7,023 bases of DNA from Clostridia bacterium (GTDB lineage Bacteria; Bacillota_A; Clostridia; UMGS1883; HGM11501): the NCBI GenBank assembly GCA_017536285.1, contig JAFXHP010000084.1, positions 1 through 7,023 on the forward strand, written 5' to 3'. Of this stretch, positions 1 through 4,483 are shown in pieces; within the stretch, counting starts at the first letter, position 1, and each line of letters starts with the position of its first letter. Below the pieces are notes generated by a model. It ran no database searches. It was given only the letters and a program-made list of their open reading frames with translations, and was not told where the DNA came from. A program made the position numbers and the translations under genes.

Positions 1-1
1 A

Positions 2-250
2 GGTATGCAGGACTACTGGATAAACCCCATCGGTGCATGGCAGAACTTTATGGCTGTAAAGGAATGCTATAAATACTTAGGCTGCGAAGATCATGCTGCT
101 GCATGGTTCCGTCCCGGTCAGCATCGCCATAAGCTTCCCGACTATATCGAATTTTTAAACTTTATGGACAGAGTAAGAAAGGGCCTTCCCTTAAGCGAGC
201 ATCTTACGATAAATCCCTATCCTGAAATAGAAAGAAACTTTGAGTGGTAA
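2..250 (+). CDS. C-terminal end of an alpha/beta-hydrolase esterase, probably CE15 glucuronoyl-esterase-like (5' truncated)
   Basis: The reading frame is open from the window edge to a TAA stop, so only about the last 82 residues are present; the first ATG in frame (position 5) is internal, not the start. Visible pattern: an Asp-Tyr-Trp-x-Asn-Pro-x-Gly segment (codons from position 11), an Ala...Cys-Tyr-x-x-Leu-Gly helix, then Arg-Pro-Gly-Gln-His (His codon 122-124) and a Pro-Asp-Tyr...Phe-x-Asn-Phe-Met-Asp helix. In bacterial CE15 and related alpha/beta-hydrolases this is the order of the 'D-W-NP-G' strand, the loop with the catalytic His in an R-x-G-x-H context, and a last helix in which the binding partner Asp sits. 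CE15 enzymes cut the ester between glucuronic acid on xylan and lignin alcohols. The nucleophile and any signal peptide lie outside the window, so a general acetyl-xylan-esterase-like hydrolase is also possible. A terminator follows directly, making this the last gene of its unit. Confidence 0.6.
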   Translation, partial: GMQDYWINPIGAWQNFMAVKECYKYLGCEDHAAAWFRPGQHRHKLPDYIEFLNFMDRVRKGLPLSEHLTINPYPEIERNFEW

Positions 251-268
251 AAAACTGACTGAAAATAT

Positions 269-303
269 AGTGGCTGATGATGATATCAGCCACTGATTTT
301 TTT
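269..303 (+). terminator. Rho-independent terminator after the esterase gene
   Basis: A 10-bp perfect stem pairs 269-278 (AGTGGCTGAT) with 285-294 (ATCAGCCACT) around a 6-nt loop (279-284); one G-U pair can be added at the base. After two bases a run of seven T (297-303) follows. It starts 19 bases after the esterase stop codon and ends that transcription unit before the next promoter. Confidence 0.88.
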
Positions 304-396
304 ATATTCGGCAAAAAACACTTTTTGAAATATTACGAAAAAATGCGAAAAAAACAAATATATTACACAATTTTTTGCTTTCGGAAAACTTTCGTT
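304..396 (+). promoter_or_regulatory. A-tract-rich upstream region, possible UP element or curved DNA
   Basis: Part of the 237-base gap between the esterase and the MBL gene. It holds runs of A or T at 313-318, 322-326, 338-343, 348-354 and 371-376, several about one or two helical turns apart, directly upstream of the -35 box at 406. Two direct copies of CTTTCG (378-383 and 389-394) and a repeat of GAAAAC (384-389 and 399-404, 15 bases apart) lie next to the promoter. Such AT tracts often bind the RNA polymerase alpha C-terminal domain. No open reading frame or RNA gene is apparent here. Confidence 0.35.
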
Positions 397-411
397 TTGA
401 AAACGTTGACA
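397..411 (+). promoter_or_regulatory. Perfect match to the cre (CcpA) operator consensus, overlapping the -35 box
   Basis: The 15 bases TTGAAAACGTTGACA fit WTGNAANCGNWNNCW at every fixed position. The last six bases are also the -35 hexamer, so a bound protein would occlude RNA polymerase. In Bacillota such sites are bound by CcpA with HPr-Ser-P for carbon catabolite repression. Other LacI-family regulators use similar CG-centred operators, so a local sugar-specific repressor is the main alternative. A 13-nt perfect palindrome, CGTTTTGAAAACG (393-405), overlaps the left half. Confidence 0.65.
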
Positions 412-434
412 AGGAAAAAGTCTTGTGCTATGAT
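406..434 (+). promoter_or_regulatory. Strong SigA-type extended -10 promoter of the MBL/GH20 unit
   Basis: TTGACA (406-411), a 17-base spacer, and TATGAT (429-434), with an extended -10 TG at 426-427 one base ahead of the -10 box. Transcription should start near 441, giving a leader of only about 35 bases before the ribosome binding site and ATG codon, too short for a known riboswitch. It is the only strong promoter seen between the terminator at 303 and the MBL gene. Confidence 0.85.
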
Positions 435-460
435 TTTATTAAACAGGGTTTGATATGTAA

Positions 461-481
461 AAGGAGATATATTTTATGTAA
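461..481 (+). promoter_or_regulatory. Ribosome binding site followed by an ATG-TAA start-stop codon pair
   Basis: A good Shine-Dalgarno AAGGAG (461-466) sits 9 bases before an ATG (476-478), but the next codon in frame is TAA (479-481). The MBL gene then continues in the same frame from GTG 488, which is 21 bases from the Shine-Dalgarno and has only a weak purine stretch ahead of it. A second ATG-TAA without a Shine-Dalgarno lies at 455-460, 21 bases upstream and in the same frame. Either codon 2 was lost to a nonsense change (for example AAA to TAA), or ribosomes restart at GTG 488 after the start-stop pair, or the base call is wrong. Confidence 0.7.
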
Positions 482-487
482 AGAAAA

Positions 488-1225
488 GTGAAGAATTTTG
501 CCGCTCATTACGAAGGAAAAATGGAACCTTTTAAGATTGTGGGCAACACCTATTTTGTTGGAACTTATCCTGCTTCGGCCCATCTTATTGACACCGGTGA
601 CGGGCTTATTCTGATTGATGTCGGCTACAGTGATACTTTGTTTCTTTTGATAAATTCCATATACAAGCTTGGCTTTTCACCCTATGATATAAAATATATC
701 ATTCTCACTCACTGGCACGGGGATCATACCGAGGCAACGGCGGCACTTTCTGATCTTACAGGGGCTAAAACCTTTATCGGAAGAAAGGATGCTAAAAAGG
801 CAGAAAAATATTTTATTGCCGATACTCTCTTAAAAGATGGGGATGTTATCTCCCTCGGCAATACAAGAATTGAGGTTATGGAAACGCCCGGTCACACAGA
901 AGGTACAATTTCACTTTTTTACGAAACCGAAGAAAATGGCATAACATACAAGGTGGGAACTTTTGGCGGTGCAGGAGCAAACACTCTTGTGAAAGAAAGG
1001 TTTGACTATGATAACTGCAGAGAGGATTATTTTAACTCCCTTAAAAGATTAAAAGAAAAAAAGGTTGATGTATTTATCGGAAACCACGTGTGGAACAACA
1101 ATACGGAGGACAAGGCGGAGATTCTTGCAACCACCGGAGAAAACCTCTTTATTGACGGTGAAAGCTGGGGAGAATTTCTGGACTTCTGTGAAAAGAGACT
1201 TTGCGATATAATAGCAAAAGAATGA
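488..1225 (+). CDS. MBL-fold metallo-hydrolase with a subclass-B3-like metal site
   Basis: A 245-residue cytoplasmic protein of the metallo-beta-lactamase superfamily, with no signal peptide. Residues 33-46 (HLIDTGDG...LIDVG) form the first beta hairpins; the metal motif HxHxDH is intact at H75-W-H77-G-D79-H80. The next ligand His is H136 in a TPGHTEG motif, and H200 in GNHVW near the C terminus matches the extra His ligand of B3 enzymes, while the Cys/Asp strand of other subclasses reads GTFGGAG (158-164). Many non-antibiotic hydrolases and lactonases share this layout; the substrate is unknown. The next gene starts 14 bases downstream, so it shares an operon with the GH20-type glycosidase. 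The start is uncertain: GTG 488 is the first usable codon after the ATG-TAA pair; ATG 521, behind GAAGGA, would give 234 residues and keep the fold. From recollection of related proteins, residues 7-16 (HYEGKMEPFK) look conserved, favouring the upstream start. Confidence 0.85.
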   Translation: MKNFAAHYEGKMEPFKIVGNTYFVGTYPASAHLIDTGDGLILIDVGYSDTLFLLINSIYKLGFSPYDIKYIILTHWHGDHTEATAALSDLTGAKTFIGRKDAKKAEKYFIADTLLKDGDVISLGNTRIEVMETPGHTEGTISLFYETEENGITYKVGTFGGAGANTLVKERFDYDNCREDYFNSLKRLKEKKVDVFIGNHVWNNNTEDKAEILATTGENLFIDGESWGEFLDFCEKRLCDIIAKE

Positions 1226-1239
1226 AGGGAAGAGGTTAA

Positions 1240-2676
1240 ATGAATATTATACCAAAGGTTAAAAGCATAAAAGAAAAGGGAGAAATTTTCATTTCGCCTG
1301 AATTTTCATCTGATGAAAGACTTTCCTTTTGCAAAAAGACATTTTTAAGAATGTGCCGTAAAATTTACGGTGTCAGACTTAAAAGCGGAGATGCGGGAAT
1401 TAAGCTTTTATATGATGAAAGTTTAAATGAAGACGAATATAAAATAAATGGCGCTTTTGTATATGCATCGGATACAGAGGGGGCGGCATACGGACTTGCA
1501 ACCATGATTCAGCTTATGGAAAAAGCCGAAAACGGTTTTAAACTGCGGGATACAGAGATAGTTGATAAGCCCGACAAGGATTTTCGTGCATATATGGAAG
1601 ACGTAAAGACGGAATTAACCGATTTCGACAGCCTTATTGCACTTGTGGATATTTGCTGGCTGTATAAGGTAAAGTACATACAGCTTCACCTGATGGATAA
1701 TAAGGCATGGACACTGCCTCTTAAATGTTTCCCTGATGCAGCAACAAAGGGGAAAAGTTATAAGAGGGAAGAAATTGAATATCTTGTAGAATATGCCAAT
1801 GAGGCAGGAGTGGAGCTTATCCCGGAGTTTGAGGGAATAGGTCACTCGGCGGAATTAATCAGAAACTGTCCCGATGAATTTGCAAACGAGTTTTTCAAAG
1901 AAAGCGAAACGGCAAAGGTACTTATGAACCCGGCTGACAAGAAAAAATGGACAGAAAACATAATGTGTATAGGAAAACCTCACATTTTTGAAAATATAGA
2001 AAAAATGCTTTCCGAAATTGCGGAAATTTTCAAATATTCAAAATACATCCACATAGGATGCGACGAGGCGAAGCACGAAAAGTGGGCAGACTGCACACTT
2101 TGCACAGAGTATATGAAGAAAAACGGCATTGGCTCAACAAAGGAGCTTTACTCGCATTTTACGGCTAAAATAGTTGATATTTGTCTTTCTCTGGGAAGAA
2201 CGCCCATTGTGTGGGAAGGATTTCCGAAAGAGGGAACAGAAAATATTTCAAGGGAATGCATAGTTATTTCTTGGGAAAATTATTATCAGACAGGTCCCGA
2301 ACTTATCGAAGCGGGATTTAAGGTGGTAAATGCCTCCTGGAAGCCTATGTATGTTGTTCCTGAATGGATTGAAAAAGACTTGAATCACGAATTTAAGTGG
2401 ACGGTTGCAGGGGAAGACTGGAAGGTTCACGAGCTTCAGCATTGGGCTTGGCCATCAAAGGCGTTTAACGGACTTAAATTGGAGCCTCCGGAAATGGTGC
2501 TCGGCGGTATGCTTTGCCAGTGGGGAAGCTCATTTGAGGGAATGAGAGAAAGAGTTATTCTCAATCTTGCCCAGACCGTTGACAGAACCTGGAACTCTGA
2601 AAGCCATTACAGCGAAAAAGAATTTTTTGAAAACTCGGAAAAGATACTGAAAATTGCAGATAAGCTTAGCATATAA
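1240..2676 (+). CDS. Glycoside hydrolase family 20 type exo-glycosidase (beta-N-acetylhexosaminidase-like), cytoplasmic
   Basis: A 478-residue protein without signal peptide, preceded by AGAGG (1231-1235). Residues 1-110 look like the small alpha/beta (zincin-like) domain of GH20, ending in the YAS-DTEGAAYGL pattern (75-86) that leads to the TIM barrel. Barrel landmarks follow in order: R116-A-Y-M-E-D121; HLMDNKAW (150-157, equivalent of H-x-x-D-x-x-x-W); EFEGIGH (196-201, His201); the catalytic HIGCDE (271-276, Asp275 orienting the acetamido group and Glu276 as acid/base); and Trp at 325, 345 and 428 for the sugar pocket. GH20 enzymes use substrate-assisted catalysis to remove terminal N-acetylhexosamine. 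Oddities: GCDE instead of GGDE, and a CxxC pair at Cys285/Cys288 close by. The residue after the R-x-x-x-x-D motif is Lys rather than the more usual Arg. Specificity may therefore differ from GlcNAc. It is probably co-transcribed with the MBL gene and acts on imported oligosaccharides. Confidence 0.82.
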   Translation: MNIIPKVKSIKEKGEIFISPEFSSDERLSFCKKTFLRMCRKIYGVRLKSGDAGIKLLYDESLNEDEYKINGAFVYASDTEGAAYGLATMIQLMEKAENGFKLRDTEIVDKPDKDFRAYMEDVKTELTDFDSLIALVDICWLYKVKYIQLHLMDNKAWTLPLKCFPDAATKGKSYKREEIEYLVEYANEAGVELIPEFEGIGHSAELIRNCPDEFANEFFKESETAKVLMNPADKKKWTENIMCIGKPHIFENIEKMLSEIAEIFKYSKYIHIGCDEAKHEKWADCTLCTEYMKKNGIGSTKELYSHFTAKIVDICLSLGRTPIVWEGFPKEGTENISRECIVISWENYYQTGPELIEAGFKVVNASWKPMYVVPEWIEKDLNHEFKWTVAGEDWKVHELQHWAWPSKAFNGLKLEPPEMVLGGMLCQWGSSFEGMRERVILNLAQTVDRTWNSESHYSEKEFFENSEKILKIADKLSI

Positions 2677-2724
2677 GTAATTGGAAACCGGTACATTTTC
2701 TGATTGTAATAAGGCTTAAATTAT

Positions 2725-2753
2725 TTGACAATTAACCATTAAAATATTATAAT
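2725..2753 (+). promoter_or_regulatory. Full-consensus SigA promoter of the acyltransferase-creatininase-glycosidase unit
   Basis: TTGACA (2725-2730), a 17-base spacer and TATAAT (2748-2753): both hexamers match the consensus exactly. Predicted start of transcription is near 2760, leaving a leader of about 25 bases that holds the ribosome binding site AGGAAG (2775-2780). No clear terminator lies between the GH20 stop (2676) and this promoter, so read-through from upstream may add to transcription. No clear operator overlaps it. Confidence 0.8.
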
Positions 2754-2784
2754 TGACAGTAACAATATATTTACAGGAAGTGAA

Positions 2785-3651
2785 ATGAAAATGTATGAAT
2801 TTTTATTAAAAATCGGCTTTTCAAAGGAGGATTCGGCTTACCTTTCTTCTGTATGCGATACTTTAACGGAGGATACGGAATCGAGAGACGATATAAAGTG
2901 TGCGCTGGACGATTTGTTCCTTTGCCGTGAAAGAAAGTATAATGAAATATTAAAAAAGCTTTCAGAAAAGAAAAATATACATATTTACACCGTAAATCTG
3001 GCATTTTTGATTCTTGCGGCAAGACCTCTTCGCTATATATACAAGGCGAAGGGGATAAATGATGATGTGTTTTTTAATTCCGTGCTTGATTTATCCACTA
3101 AAAATGACGAGTGCAAGAAGGTTTACGGAATCGTCGGCACCTTTGTATCCGACTGGCTGGCACTTTATTACTGGCTTAGAATTTACGGTCTGGGGAGACT
3201 TCAGTATGAGCCTATGGTTTCGGACTATGATTTTAAGGACTATGTAAAAAAGGGCGACACTGTATTAAACTGTCACATTCCGTCAACCGGCCCTCTTACA
3301 GAAGAGCTTTTGACAGATTCGCTTAAAAAAGCCTATGACTTTTTCGGATACACGGGACCTATGCCCGTAAGGTGTGCATCCTGGCTTATTCATCCCGGAA
3401 TTGCAACCTGCTACAAAGAGGGAAGCAATATGAAAATGTTTTACGATTGCTTTGAAATTGTATTTAAAAAGGATAGCGGCAATTGCGACTACTGGCGGGT
3501 TTTCGACAAATTGAATTTTGACGAAGTATGTGAAGAAGAGCTTAAGACAAGCTTTCAGAAGAGCTTTTATAAGTATCTTAAAGACGGCAAAAGCGTTGGC
3601 TTTGGCGTTGGATATTTTATGTATGAGCCCGAAAAGGGCATATACAGATAA
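2785..3651 (+). CDS. Acyltransferase domain protein (NAT_N plus GNAT_C type)
   Basis: A 288-residue soluble protein that resembles the Firmicutes family with an N-acyltransferase N-terminal helical domain followed by a GNAT-like C-terminal domain. Residues 1-150 are mostly helical and include the Trp-rich segment around W124-W130 and the family hallmark LGRLQYE (136-142). The GNAT-like part carries CHIPSTGPL (163-171), a helix (172-187), CASWLIHP (197-204) and a Ser-Asn pair (214-215), in the order seen in family members. Members are thought to be acyl-CoA-dependent N-acyltransferases, but their substrates are generally unknown. Start: ATG 2785 follows AGGAAG by 4 bases; ATG 2791, two codons later, is equally possible with better spacing. 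Its stop codon overlaps the Shine-Dalgarno of the creatininase gene, so the two are translated as an operon. A role in modifying an amino sugar or an amide product is only inferred from neighbours. Confidence 0.75.
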   Translation: MKMYEFLLKIGFSKEDSAYLSSVCDTLTEDTESRDDIKCALDDLFLCRERKYNEILKKLSEKKNIHIYTVNLAFLILAARPLRYIYKAKGINDDVFFNSVLDLSTKNDECKKVYGIVGTFVSDWLALYYWLRIYGLGRLQYEPMVSDYDFKDYVKKGDTVLNCHIPSTGPLTEELLTDSLKKAYDFFGYTGPMPVRCASWLIHPGIATCYKEGSNMKMFYDCFEIVFKKDSGNCDYWRVFDKLNFDEVCEEELKTSFQKSFYKYLKDGKSVGFGVGYFMYEPEKGIYR

Positions 3652-3663
3652 GGAGGCGGCGGT

Positions 3664-4467
3664 ATGCAGTGGGAATTATCAACACCTGTAGATCTTGAAA
3701 AAATGGCAAAGGAAGAAAAGCTTTGCATTGTTCCGATTGGTGTACTTGAGCGTCACGGCGAGCATCTGCCCCTCGGAACAGACGGACTTGTTGCACATAA
3801 AATTGCGGTTGAAGCTGCAAAAATCGAGCCTTGTGCGGTTTTCCCCGTTTACTGGTTCGGTCAGGTTCACGAAGCAAAGTTTTCCTCCGGTGCGGTAAGC
3901 TTTGAATCGGATTTTACATTAGCCCTTCTTAAAAATCTCTGCGACGAAATTGCAAGAAACGGTTTTACAAAAATTATGTTTGTAAACGGCCACGGCGGAA
4001 ACGGTTCATTGCTTTCCTATTTCCTTTTTTCAACAATGGATAAAAATGTACCCTACACACTTTATTCCGTAATGTACGATTCAGGTCTTACACCTTCTGA
4101 AAGGGAAGAGGCGGATAGCTACATGGCGGCAGATTCGGGCGGACACGCAGATAAATGGGAGACAAGCCTTGTTATGTCTGTTGCACCCGAAAGTGTAAAA
4201 ATGGAATATCAAAGATTTCCTGAACCCATAAAGGCTATGGGAAGGGTAAATCATTTGGGAAGAGTTTTTACACCCTATTCCTGGTATGCAAGCTTCCCCG
4301 AACACGTTACGGGTAATCCTTCCATGGCAAATAAAGAAGCGGGCGACAAGCTTATAGAGCTTTATGCAAAGGTTCTGGCAAGAGATATAAAGGCGGTTAA
4401 GGAAGATACCGTTGTGGAAAGCCTTAAAGAAGAATTTATGGAAAGGTCGGAAAAAATCGGGAAATAA
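3664..4467 (+). CDS. Creatininase-family metallohydrolase (amidohydrolase)
   Basis: A 267-residue cytoplasmic protein of the usual length for the creatininase family, which hydrolyses small amide or cyclic amide bonds with two divalent metals. Motifs in order: PIGVLERHGEHLPLGTD (24-40) with the metal ligands Glu29, His31 and Asp40; VNGHGGNG (107-114) with His110; and GGHADKWETS (159-168) with His161 and Glu166 in the conserved D-x-HA-ETS-like region. True Pseudomonas creatininase has NGHYEN, with a further Glu ligand; here the motif is NGHGGN, as in relatives such as MftE and formamide-cleaving ArfB, so creatinine is unlikely to be the substrate. The start is set by AAGGAGG (3650-3656), 7 bases ahead, which overlaps the stop of the acyltransferase gene; the next gene begins 16 bases downstream. 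Its place between an acyltransferase and a secreted glycosidase suggests cleavage of an amide on a sugar-derived metabolite, but this is inference. Confidence 0.88.
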   Translation: MQWELSTPVDLEKMAKEEKLCIVPIGVLERHGEHLPLGTDGLVAHKIAVEAAKIEPCAVFPVYWFGQVHEAKFSSGAVSFESDFTLALLKNLCDEIARNGFTKIMFVNGHGGNGSLLSYFLFSTMDKNVPYTLYSVMYDSGLTPSEREEADSYMAADSGGHADKWETSLVMSVAPESVKMEYQRFPEPIKAMGRVNHLGRVFTPYSWYASFPEHVTGNPSMANKEAGDKLIELYAKVLARDIKAVKEDTVVESLKEEFMERSEKIGK

Positions 4468-4483
4468 TCAAGGAGGATAAAAT

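Noticed and set aside
441..475. Riboswitch or leader RNA before the MBL gene
   Set aside because: The leader from the predicted start is about 35 bases with no stable fold, too short for any known aptamer.
476..490. Reassigned TAA codon (alternative genetic code) to explain the ATG-TAA at the MBL start
   Set aside because: TAA is used as the terminal stop of the esterase, GH20-type, acyltransferase and creatininase genes, at the expected ends of their families, so it is a normal stop here.
2681..2695. Possible second cre/LacI-type operator (TTGGAAACCGGTACA) upstream of the second promoter
   Set aside because: It breaks the cre consensus at two fixed positions, its palindromic core is only ACCGGT, and it lies about 30 bases upstream of the -35 box; too weak to list as a feature.
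2677..2724. Possible terminator after the GH20-type gene
   Set aside because: Only short palindromes (TAAGGCTTA, ACCGGT) with no usable loop and no T run; no convincing hairpin.
2771..3022. Minus-strand open frame opposite the start of the acyltransferase gene, and a plus-strand one at 3059-3247 in another frame
   Set aside because: Both overlap a coherent coding frame with family motifs, and have unusual composition and no promoter or Shine-Dalgarno.
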